Assembly: GCA_014860565.1 (NCBI GenBank)
Contig: JACZJN010000220.1
Coordinates: forward strand, 1-64,000
Reading direction: 5' to 3'
DNA from: Bacteroidota bacterium
GTDB lineage: Bacteria > Bacteroidota > Ignavibacteria > SZUA-365
DNA: 64,000 bases
Of the stretch, positions 50,250-57,591 are shown piece after piece. The position numbers were made by a program, and so were the translations under genes. The notes beneath the pieces are model-generated. The model ran no database searches, was not told the origin of the DNA, and was given only the letters and a program-made list of their open reading frames with translations. Within the stretch, counting starts at the first letter, position 1. Every line of letters starts with the position of its first letter.

Positions 50250-52538
50250 TCAAAACAGCAGCTGTAGGCGGAAGAACATATTCCTTCCGGGCTCGGTGAC
50301 GATGAGGCCGCGTAGCGTGGAGAGATGCCGCCGCCAGGAACGGTCAAACACATTGTCGACACCGGCAAAGAGCACTACGCCGAGGCCGGCGATGCGGAAT
50401 GCGTCGGAACGCAGGTGCAGATGCACGAGCGCATAGCCCGGTGTGCGATCCTCCCCGGAAGCGACGGCATCCTGATCGGCAGCAGCGTCGAGCATGAGAT
50501 CCGCGGACATAATTCCGGATACCGGGATCCGTAATCCAAGGCGCCCGCCGAACGGCGGCATCTGCGGAAGATCCGAATCATTGCCGGTATCGCGTCCTCG
50601 CACATATGACACAGCGGTGTGCAGTACCAGTGTGGAAACAGGGTTCCACTCCGCCGACAACTCTCCTCCGTAGAGCAGTGCCTTGCCGACATTGCTTTTC
50701 ACATACAGCGTGTCGCTGCGGCGCTCGTCCACGACGAGATCATTCATCGCGTTCACAAAGGCGTTGCCGCGAATGGCGAGATGTGCATCATGCAGGCGGA
50801 GTCCCAGATCGACCACGCTGCCCTTTTCCGCGGCGAGATTCACGTCGCCGAGGTAGGTTGCTCCCCCGAGTTCTATGTACTGATAGCGTTCCTCGAGTGA
50901 CGGAGCGCGAAAGGAACGCGAGAGATTCAGGGTGGCGTCGAGTGCAGGCAGTATTCGGAGCAGCAATCCGGCGTGTGCGCTCCACGACATCTCGTCCGAT
51001 TGCTGTGCAGGCCAGCGCAGAGTGCGGTTGGCAGGCGCATCGTTGCGTACGCCGTTGCTTTCGACATACAGCAGATCGTACGCCTCATCGTTTTCGACGT
51101 GTATCTGGTCGGCGCGCGCGCCGAGTGTGAGCAACAATCGTTCGTCGGCGAGATGCCATTCATCCTGCACGAACGCACCCAGACTGCGAAAGCGCGCCCG
51201 CGGCAGCGGAAGGTCGGCGATGACCGTGTTGGTGGCCCGGATCTCCCGGAGTCGTCGGCCGTCATACGTGCGTTGCCAGGCGTCGAAACCACCCACCATA
51301 CGATGCTCCCCCAGTGTCCAGTTGCTCTGCAGCAATGCCGCATTCATCGTGTGCTCGGCAGAGGGACGCAGCACGGCGGCAGGACTCGGTATCAATTCCA
51401 CGTTTCGGTCGATGCGTTGATGCGTCACGCGGAAAGAGAGTTGGTCAAGCGCATCGCTGATCTGCACGGCACGATACTCGGCCTGAGCCATTTCCCGACG
51501 CTCATCCGGATAGCGCGCGGATGCCTGATCGGGGAAAGAGGCACCACCGGGAATACCGACATCCTGCGCGTCAAAAAGCTGATAACGTGCGCGCAATTCA
51601 TGCGACGGATGTAGCTGCACGCCGGCGCTGGCGGAGATGCTCCGGTCATGAAAGCGGCTGTCGCGCAGCACTCCCTCGGGCGTGTTCGCGTCGCGGGCGC
51701 TGCGCATGGTTCCGCGCAGGCGAAGAAACCAGACGTCATCGGCCGCCTCGAGCGCGAGGGAACCAGTGCTGCCTTCGTTGACGCTGCTGTAGCTGCCTCC
51801 AAGTGTCCCCTGCAGATGAAAATCGCCGCCGAATTGTCCATCACCGGTAATCACATTCACGACCCCTCCGGTCGCGCCCGTACCATAGAGGGTGGACGCT
51901 GCGCCGCGGATAACTTCGATGCGCTCAATGTCAGTGACATCGATCAGTGAAAGCCCCGCTGCGTGATTCGTCGCAGTTTCAATGCGCGCCCCGTCGACAA
52001 GGGTCACAACATTCGCGCGGCCCAAGCCCCGAATGTTCACGTCTGTTCCCCACACACCGTCGCGCACGAGTGTGATGCCCGGTTCACCGTCGAGTGCATC
52101 GGGAACACTGACCGGGACTGTCCGCTGCAGCTGCGCGGCATCGACGATGCTGAGTGGCAGGGGGACGTTCCGCAGCAATTCCTGCGTGCGCATGGCCGTC
52201 ACCGTGACCGCTCCAAGGTCCACAGGCGCTTCCTGAAGAAGTATGAGAATCGATGACCCCGATTCCTGCGAAGGCAGAACAGTTACCGTGACAGGGACAT
52301 ATCCGAGATGGGTCACGCGAAGCGCCACGGCACTCGATGCTGAGACCGTGAGGCGAAAATTCCCCTGGGCATCCGATACCGCTCCTTGCCGAGTATCCAG
52401 CAGCTGTACATGTGCACCGGCGATGGGAGTGCTGTCAGAACGGACAACCGTTCCACTGATTTGGCTGTTTTGGGCTGACAGGAAAGATGGCAGAATGAGG
52501 GCAACAAGCAGAAGGGCAATCGATCGGGGGCGAAACAT
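50250..52538 (-). CDS. TonB-dependent outer-membrane receptor with carboxypeptidase-like N-domain
   Basis: The 762-residue product has a signal peptide (MFRPRSIALLLVALILPSFLSA). A carboxypeptidase-regulatory-like domain follows (residues about 25-105, ISGTVVRSDSTPIAGAHVQL), typical of Bacteroidota receptors. The plug domain spans about 110-240 (DALDGEPGITLVRDGVWGTDVNIRG) and a barrel runs to the C-terminus, ending RNMFFRLQLLF. It imports an unidentified ligand using TonB. It is followed immediately by EamA, then CDF and ZIP transporters, so a metal or metallophore ligand is an attractive inference only. Confidence 0.92.
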   Translation of the reverse strand: MFRPRSIALLLVALILPSFLSAQNSQISGTVVRSDSTPIAGAHVQLLDTRQGAVSDAQGNFRLTVSASSAVALRVTHLGYVPVTVTVLPSQESGSSILILLQEAPVDLGAVTVTAMRTQELLRNVPLPLSIVDAAQLQRTVPVSVPDALDGEPGITLVRDGVWGTDVNIRGLGRANVVTLVDGARIETATNHAAGLSLIDVTDIERIEVIRGAASTLYGTGATGGVVNVITGDGQFGGDFHLQGTLGGSYSSVNEGSTGSLALEAADDVWFLRLRGTMRSARDANTPEGVLRDSRFHDRSISASAGVQLHPSHELRARYQLFDAQDVGIPGGASFPDQASARYPDERREMAQAEYRAVQISDALDQLSFRVTHQRIDRNVELIPSPAAVLRPSAEHTMNAALLQSNWTLGEHRMVGGFDAWQRTYDGRRLREIRATNTVIADLPLPRARFRSLGAFVQDEWHLADERLLLTLGARADQIHVENDEAYDLLYVESNGVRNDAPANRTLRWPAQQSDEMSWSAHAGLLLRILPALDATLNLSRSFRAPSLEERYQYIELGGATYLGDVNLAAEKGSVVDLGLRLHDAHLAIRGNAFVNAMNDLVVDERRSDTLYVKSNVGKALLYGGELSAEWNPVSTLVLHTAVSYVRGRDTGNDSDLPQMPPFGGRLGLRIPVSGIMSADLMLDAAADQDAVASGEDRTPGYALVHLHLRSDAFRIAGLGVVLFAGVDNVFDRSWRRHLSTLRGLIVTEPGRNMFFRLQLLF

Positions 52539-52553
52539 GGAGATTTCCTTTTT

Positions 52554-52585
52554 GCCTATGTGCTTTTGTGCCTCTATGCCTCTAT
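52554..52585. repeat. Short octamer repeat, GCCTCTAT type
   Basis: Four 8-bp units (GCCTATGT, GCTTTTGT, GCCTCTAT, GCCTCTAT) lie in the gap before the M28 peptidase stop and overlap it slightly. They share period and base pattern with the CTCTGTGC array at 37733. Confidence 0.6.
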
Positions 52586-54360
52586 TTACTCACCAATGCC
52601 ACGTTCAGAGTCACGTGATCCTCGCCACGAAGGACCACGACGGGGACTTCCTCACCAGGCTTATGGCGGCTGAGTGCGGTCATGTAGTCGTAGATGTTGC
52701 GCACCTCGGTGTCGCCGAATCGCGTGATAATGTCGCCTTCCTTCAGCCCGGCCTTGTCGGCTGGGCTCCCCGGACTCGTACCGTTGATACGGAAGCCGTG
52801 TTCGTTGGCCGAATAATCGGGGATGGTGCCGACATACACGTTGAAACGCGCGACCTGCTGTTCTTCATTCTTCACAACTTTGGTGAAAGGAATCTCGTCC
52901 GCGGCGTCGGCGTCGCTGATGATCTCCGCAACGTAGCGCGTCACCTTCTCTTCACCGGCGTAATCGATCTTGTCGGCATCATCGCTCGGGCGATGGTAGT
53001 CAGTGTGTAATCCGGTAAAGAAAAACAGTACCGGGATGCCTTTGGTATAGAAGGAAGAATGATCACTCGATCCCTGACCGTCGTCGATGAGTGCGAGGTT
53101 GAACTTCTCTGTGTCGTTTTCCTTCTCAACGATGGCTTTCCATATCGGGGACGTCGCGATACCCTGCACATTGAGCTGGCGGGTACTGTCGATCAGCCGG
53201 CCGATCATATCGAGATTGTACATCGCACGGATCTTCGCAAGCGGCACTGTCGGATTGTCAACCCAGTGTCCCGAACCAAGCAACCCCATTTCCTCTCCGC
53301 TGAATGCCATGAACAGCATCGCGTGGCGCTGCGGATGCGCGGCATACCACTGGGCAAGTTCGAGCATGCCGGCGGTGCCCGAGGCATTGTCGTCAGCTCC
53401 GTTGTGAATCATCGGTTCCTCACCGCGATACAGGCTGCCTTCCTGTCCCCACCCCAGATGGTCATAATGCGCACCCACGACAAAATAATCGCTGTATTCG
53501 GTGCCATCGAGCGATGCCAGGACGTTGCGTGTATTTTTCCGTACCAGCGATACTGCGAAATTGCCGGCGACTTCGAGCTGCACATCGTCCTGCGGCATGA
53601 TGATCGTCCCCGGCTCAAGCACTTGCGAACCGATACCCGCCGCATCGAGAATTCTGCGTGCTGCCTCAATGTGAATTTTCCCGACGGGGATGCCCGCATC
53701 ACTCGGGGAACGGTCGTAGCGGAATTCATGCACCTCGCGGTCATCATCATGGATGATCAGCAGCGCCGCCGCTCCGTGTTCCCGCGCTGTCAGCGCTTTC
53801 GCGCGCGCGGAAGCAAGCATGGGAAGACTGCCGTGCGGATCGGCATCCTCCGGATATCCTGCGCGCACCAGCACCACGCGGCCGGTCACATCCTGCCTCC
53901 CGTAATCGTCGCGCTCTCCCGACGGAGCGGTAATGCCGTATCCCACGAACACCGGTCTGCCCTGAAACTCCCCGGAAGCGGAGAAGGTGTAGGGCATGAA
54001 CTGGCCTTCCTCCACAGGGACTTCCCCGCCGTCGAGCCGCAGTGACAGCGTATGCTTGGTGAGCTCCACACCGGTTATCACCTCGAAGGTCTGGAAATAA
54101 CTTCCGTTATCGCCCGCGGGCTTCAGGCCGTAGCGCTTGAACTCACGCGCAATGTAATCAGCCGCGAGATCGATGGAGGGCGTTCCGGTGCCGCGTCCTT
54201 CGAGCGCATCTGATGCGAGCCACGTAATATGCGTCTTCAGTTCCTTCGCGGTGATATCGGGTGAGGAAGGCGAAGGAACGGCCGGAAGCTTGACCGCCTT
54301 CTGGGCATGCAGAGATACGCTCAGAAGCAGGAATGGGAGAATCCATACGATACGTTTCAT
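52582..54360 (-). CDS. Secreted M28 zinc aminopeptidase with PA and PDZ domains
   Basis: The 592-residue product begins MKRIVWILPFLLLSVSLHA, a signal peptide, so the track start 49 codons earlier is rejected. A PA-like insert is at about residues 130-270. The M28 catalytic region has VGAHYDHLGWG, NGADDNASGTAGML, FSGEEMGLLGSGHW, YNLDMIGRL and GLHTDYHRPSDD, which provide the two-zinc ligands and general-base glutamate. A C-terminal PDZ domain (about 500-585, GSPADKAGLKEGDIITRFGD) is fused. It is a periplasmic or secreted aminopeptidase. It is divergent from pspA. Confidence 0.93.
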   Translation of the reverse strand: MKRIVWILPFLLLSVSLHAQKAVKLPAVPSPSSPDITAKELKTHITWLASDALEGRGTGTPSIDLAADYIAREFKRYGLKPAGDNGSYFQTFEVITGVELTKHTLSLRLDGGEVPVEEGQFMPYTFSASGEFQGRPVFVGYGITAPSGERDDYGRQDVTGRVVLVRAGYPEDADPHGSLPMLASARAKALTAREHGAAALLIIHDDDREVHEFRYDRSPSDAGIPVGKIHIEAARRILDAAGIGSQVLEPGTIIMPQDDVQLEVAGNFAVSLVRKNTRNVLASLDGTEYSDYFVVGAHYDHLGWGQEGSLYRGEEPMIHNGADDNASGTAGMLELAQWYAAHPQRHAMLFMAFSGEEMGLLGSGHWVDNPTVPLAKIRAMYNLDMIGRLIDSTRQLNVQGIATSPIWKAIVEKENDTEKFNLALIDDGQGSSDHSSFYTKGIPVLFFFTGLHTDYHRPSDDADKIDYAGEEKVTRYVAEIISDADAADEIPFTKVVKNEEQQVARFNVYVGTIPDYSANEHGFRINGTSPGSPADKAGLKEGDIITRFGDTEVRNIYDYMTALSRHKPGEEVPVVVLRGEDHVTLNVALVSK

Positions 54361-54574
54361 ATCTAAATCGTCCGCTATAAGAAGTAAAAGAAGATTGCGA
54401 AAACACCAGGAAAACCTGTCGATCAATAAGATAGTTCCGCGAGGTATCGCGGCGCAATGCCCGAGAATCCCTCCCGTCCGGGAGAAGATGGCGCCTGTTT
54501 TTGCCAACCGATTTTTTTATATTGATCGCATTCGCAACAAGACATTTACACGCATCCAATTTCGGAGGTTTGGT

Positions 54575-55243
54575 ATGGCAGGTATCTTCGCACGCATTAC
54601 GGATATCTTCAAGGCGAATATCAACGACTTGATCGACAAGGCGGAAGATCCCGAGAAAATGATCAAGCAGATGGTGCTCGAAATGGAGGAAGCCGTCAAC
54701 AAGGCGACAACCGCCGTGGGTTCGGCTATCGCCAACGAGAAGCAGCTTGAAAAGCAGTACGAAGAGAAAAAGAAGCTCTCGTCGCAGTGGCAGGAACGCG
54801 CCGTCAAGGCCGTGACCGCGGGGCGGGACGATCTCGCTCGGCAGGCACTCGAGAAAAAGAACATGTTCGAGAAAGCGACCAAGGATCTTGAATCCCCGCT
54901 GGCCGAGGCGCAAAAAACCGCGCTGACCATGCGCTCGCAGCTTGAGCAGCTGAAGGCGAAGCTCGACGAAGCGCGCGTGCGCGAAGGAACATTGATCGCG
55001 CGTCATCAGGCGGCGAAAGCGAAAAAGCAGATTTCTTCGAGTCTCGCGGGTATCGGCGACGGTGCGTTCGCGAACTTCGACAAGTACGAGCAGAAAGTGC
55101 TCAAGGCGGAATCCGAAGCCGAAGCGATGGCAGAGCTTGCGGGAGATACGACGTCGCTGGACGACGAATTCCTGAAGCTCGAAGCCGGCAGTTCGGTCGA
55201 GGACGAGCTCGCCCTGCTGAAAGCCGCGGCCAACAAAGAGTAA
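54575..55243 (+). CDS. pspA: Phage shock protein A / IM30 family membrane-stress protein
   Basis: The 222-residue protein is almost entirely helical coiled coil and begins MAGIFARITDIFKANINDLIDKAEDPEKMI, the N-terminal amphipathic helix and signature of PspA/Vipp1. It binds damaged inner membrane and assembles into ESCRT-III-like polymers. The start at 54575 has GGAGG seven bases upstream; the track ORF begins 134 codons too early. The next gene, a YbjN-like protein, follows after 38 bp, so an operon is likely. No pspF or pspBC is visible nearby. Confidence 0.94.
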   Translation: MAGIFARITDIFKANINDLIDKAEDPEKMIKQMVLEMEEAVNKATTAVGSAIANEKQLEKQYEEKKKLSSQWQERAVKAVTAGRDDLARQALEKKNMFEKATKDLESPLAEAQKTALTMRSQLEQLKAKLDEARVREGTLIARHQAAKAKKQISSSLAGIGDGAFANFDKYEQKVLKAESEAEAMAELAGDTTSLDDEFLKLEAGSSVEDELALLKAAANKE

Positions 55244-55281
55244 TCCTGAACACGCAATCAAAATCACAAGGAGCATCACGC

Positions 55282-55833
55282 ATGGCCAGCATCGTCATTG
55301 CCACCCGGAAACGGGTCAAGAGCTACCTCAAGGAAATCTACGGCAAGAACTATAAAAACAACGTGCAGGAAGTCGACGACTCCTTCGTCATTCGTCATGG
55401 ATCCGCCGCCGTGAACATTTTCGTTCGTCCCCTCAGCAAGGACGACTGCCTTGTCACTTCGCAGGCCTATGTCGTTCAGGGCGCGAAAATCGGGCCGAAA
55501 ATCCTCGGCATGCTCATGCGGTTGAACGCGACCAATCCCATCGGCGCATTCGGACTGCTGTTCGACGATACGATCGTCTTCCGTCATTCCATCTCCGGAG
55601 CGAATCTCGATCTGAACGAACTGAGGACCAGCATCCGCACGGTCGCGTTTTTCGCTGACGAGTACGACGACGATATTCTGAAAATAGCAGGCGGCTTCCG
55701 GGCCGTCGATGCCCAGCCGCTGATCGCCGGCGACGCCCAACCCGCCGCGAAGACAAGCGGGAAAAAGGCCGCCCCGAAAAAGGCCGCCCCGAAAAAGGCG
55801 CCGGTAAAAACCGCTGCGAAGAAAAAGAAATAA
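55282..55833 (+). CDS. YbjN-like protein with lysine/alanine-rich C-terminal tail
   Basis: The 183-residue product has a compact domain (residues 1-145) that resembles YbjN / T3SS chaperone-like folds: DDSFVIRHGSAAVNIFVRPL, LLFDDTIVFRHSISG and a final helix (TVAFFADEYDDDILK). The tail of about 30 residues (KKAAPKKAAPKKAPVKTA) is strongly basic and repetitive, like histone H1 or ribosomal-protein tails, and could bind nucleic acid or acidic membrane. AAGGAG precedes the start. It is probably co-transcribed with pspA. The family call is by pattern and not certain. Confidence 0.8.
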   Translation: MASIVIATRKRVKSYLKEIYGKNYKNNVQEVDDSFVIRHGSAAVNIFVRPLSKDDCLVTSQAYVVQGAKIGPKILGMLMRLNATNPIGAFGLLFDDTIVFRHSISGANLDLNELRTSIRTVAFFADEYDDDILKIAGGFRAVDAQPLIAGDAQPAAKTSGKKAAPKKAAPKKAPVKTAAKKKK

Positions 55834-55845
55834 CGAATCGCATGC

Positions 55846-55877
55846 TCGGCCGCCGGAACCGCAACTCCGGCGGCCGA
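55846..55877 (+). terminator. Perfect 12-bp GC-rich hairpin after the YbjN-like gene
   Basis: TCGGCCGCCGGA pairs fully with TCCGGCGGCCGA around an 8-base loop. No T run follows, so it may stabilise the pspA-ybjN-like mRNA or act as a Rho-dependent or weak terminator. Confidence 0.5.
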
Positions 55878-55995
55878 AGCGCGTCGCCCCGCCCATCACC
55901 ACGACGGCGCTTCATTAACTGCGATATTAACGTACACTTGTCCTTCATCCCCTCCCCCGTCCGGCCCTGTCCCTCCTCAACCATCCGGAGGTTCG

Positions 55996-56478
55996 ATGCA
56001 TTTTCGCGATGGCGCCCTTCTCATCCTGATGATGTTACTGTCGTCTTCGCTTGTGGCGCAGCGCTACCCGCGTCACGGGTTTTCGCTTGACTATGCCGGA
56101 CTCGCTCTTTACGGCAGCGTTGGCCTGCACTATGAGTTCATGGCCAGCGACCGCTTCAGTCTGCGTCTCGGCTACGGGGAAACATACGGAGGCATGCTTG
56201 CCTCAGGTGCGGAAGGACGAGGAGCGTCGGCGATGCTGCAATTCATGAGCACGGGCTTCAACAAGGTGGAAGGCGGGATCGGCGTGTCGGTGATGCGATC
56301 CAATTTCTCGGTTATTTTCGACGATCATGACCCTGAGCAGGAGATACATGTCTACCCGGCACTCGCATTCACCTATCGTACCGTTCCACGCCGTGCCGGA
56401 TTCTACTGGCGCATCGGGTTCTCATGGATCTACGGATACGGACTCCCGCTCACCCTCGGCATTGGGTACCTGTTCTGA
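55996..56478 (+). CDS. Small outer-membrane protein
   Basis: The 160-residue product has a signal peptide (GALLILMMLLSSSLVAQ) and alternating strands (GLHYEFMASDRFSLRLGYGE, AGFYWRIGFSWIYGYG) that end in a C-terminal aromatic, IGYLF. This is the pattern of a small eight-stranded barrel. GGAGG lies before the ATG. Family unknown. Confidence 0.8.
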   Translation: MHFRDGALLILMMLLSSSLVAQRYPRHGFSLDYAGLALYGSVGLHYEFMASDRFSLRLGYGETYGGMLASGAEGRGASAMLQFMSTGFNKVEGGIGVSVMRSNFSVIFDDHDPEQEIHVYPALAFTYRTVPRRAGFYWRIGFSWIYGYGLPLTLGIGYLF

Positions 56479-56522
56479 TACGTTTTCATCGATTTCGAAC
56501 ATCGGAACGCCTTTCTGCCTTT

Positions 56523-56552
56523 GACTATATGCGGAGAATCTCACATATTAGG
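56523..56552 (+). promoter_or_regulatory. Possible promoter of the small-gene/STAS operon
   Basis: TTGACT lies 17 bases before CATATT in the 134-bp gap upstream of the gene at 56613. This resembles sigma-70 promoters (-10 four of six), although the -7 TAnnTTTG element is absent. It could serve the three-gene operon. Confidence 0.28.
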
Positions 56553-56612
56553 TGATACTGATTCACGTGGCCGGGCATCACGCTGGCGGCCGCCGCACGA
56601 AAGGAGAAGTCC

Positions 56613-56870
56613 ATGACGCCAGGGATTCAACAGTGGCCTGACGAAAGTCTGGAACGCCAAGCATACAATGCCGTAAAGCCCGTACCGGTGGTGGAAGAAA
56701 ACGACCGCAACCGTCTCGGTTATCACGTTTTTCTGTATCTCAAGGGCGAGTACCCCACAATTGACGAGGCAATCCATGTAGCCCAGCCGCGCCTGCGCTG
56801 TGGAAAGACAGAGGCCTCCCGCATGATCTCGGAATTGTTGAGCCCTCGCCCGGAAAGCGAAGTGTCATGA
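56613..56870 (+). CDS. Small hypothetical protein
   Basis: The 85-residue soluble product (MTPGIQQWPDESLERQA) has a strong ribosome-binding site (AAGGAG, 8 bases) and shares 4 bases (ATGA) with the next gene. It contains a central helix (YPTIDEAIHVAQPRLRCGKTEASRMI) that could be a small helix-turn-helix, but this is weak. I do not recognise the family. Confidence 0.7.
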   Translation: MTPGIQQWPDESLERQAYNAVKPVPVVEENDRNRLGYHVFLYLKGEYPTIDEAIHVAQPRLRCGKTEASRMISELLSPRPESEVS

Positions 56871-57085
56871 ACGATGAAGCGGCGCAGATGCTTCAAGAGC
56901 AGTTGCGCCGGGAGCAACGAAGCTGTCCCCGTTGCGGTTATGATATCATGAATCCCCTGACCGACCGCTGTCCGCGTTGTTTCAGTCCCGTCGCACGAAC
57001 GGAAGCACACTGCGGAAGCTGTACCTCGCAGGGGAACTGCGAGTTCGCGCATCTCGTCCAGGATGCAAAGAAAAAAACATCGTAA
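56867..57085 (+). CDS. Small zinc-ribbon protein
   Basis: The 72-residue product has CPRCGYDIMNPLTDRCPRCF, a C-x2-C ... C-x2-C zinc ribbon, followed by another C-x2-C (CGSC) and a third cysteine. It overlaps the preceding gene by ATGA and precedes the STAS gene by 26 bp. No enzyme domain is present. A role as a regulator or adaptor is possible. Confidence 0.75.
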   Translation: MNDEAAQMLQEQLRREQRSCPRCGYDIMNPLTDRCPRCFSPVARTEAHCGSCTSQGNCEFAHLVQDAKKKTS

Positions 57086-57111
57086 CTACACATATAAAGC
57101 AGAGGCAAGAA

Positions 57112-57483
57112 ATGCAGATCAAGGAAACTATCGAAGGCGACGTCGTCGTCCTGGCGCTCAAGGGCAACCTGATGGGCGAGCCGGAGACGACCGAGTTCCG
57201 CGAGAAGATCAAAAGCCTCGTCAGGGACGGCTTCCTTAAAATCGTTCTCGACGTCGCGAAGATAAAATGGATCAACAGCTCCGGCCTCGGTGCCCTCATC
57301 GCAGCGCTCGCCACGGTCAACGGCAGCGGCGGCGACATGCGCATTGCCAACGTGACGGATAAAATCAACAGCCTGTTCATGATCACGCAGCTGATCAAGG
57401 TGTTCAAGTCCTTCGACACGATCGAACGCACCGTCGCGAGTTTTCTCGTGGATCCGATTTCCGGGAAACCCGTCGAGGATTAA
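57112..57483 (+). CDS. STAS-domain anti-sigma factor antagonist
   Basis: The 123-residue SpoIIAA-like protein (MQIKETIEGDVVVLALKGNL) has the phosphorylatable serine motif WINSSGLGALIAAL. Such proteins bind anti-sigma kinases to release sigma factors, in partner-switching control. GAGG precedes the ATG at 57112; the track ORF starts 45 codons too early. No cognate kinase or phosphatase is visible in the window. It is the last of three closely spaced small genes. Confidence 0.9.
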   Translation: MQIKETIEGDVVVLALKGNLMGEPETTEFREKIKSLVRDGFLKIVLDVAKIKWINSSGLGALIAALATVNGSGGDMRIANVTDKINSLFMITQLIKVFKSFDTIERTVASFLVDPISGKPVED

Positions 57484-57510
57484 CCCCAACAAACTTCTTC
57501 CTACAAATGC

Positions 57511-57538
57511 GTAGGGCGGATTCATGAATCTGCCCTAC
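57511..57538. repeat. 28-bp near-perfect palindrome (GTAGGGCGGATTC type)
   Basis: GTAGGGCGGATTC and GAATCTGCCCTAC flank AT at the centre, with one G-T pair. It lies after the STAS stop and could be a hairpin terminator for it. A second left-half copy is at 57573-57591. Confidence 0.75.
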
Positions 57539-57572
57539 GTTCGTTATATCCGATGCCGCATCCCGTCCGCGG

Positions 57573-57591
57573 TTAGGGCGGATTCATGAAT
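57573..57591. repeat. Second half copy of the palindrome, overlapping a stop codon
   Basis: AGGGCGGATTCATGAAT repeats the left half of the element at 57511. On the minus strand, TGA from GAATTCATGA forms the stop codon of the DUF2723 gene, so the repeat fixes the end of that protein. Confidence 0.7.

Noticed and set aside
54470-54483. CTCCCG-TC-CGGGAG palindrome upstream of pspA
   Set aside because: Short GC palindrome with a two-base loop in GC-rich DNA; could be an operator but not distinguishable from chance.
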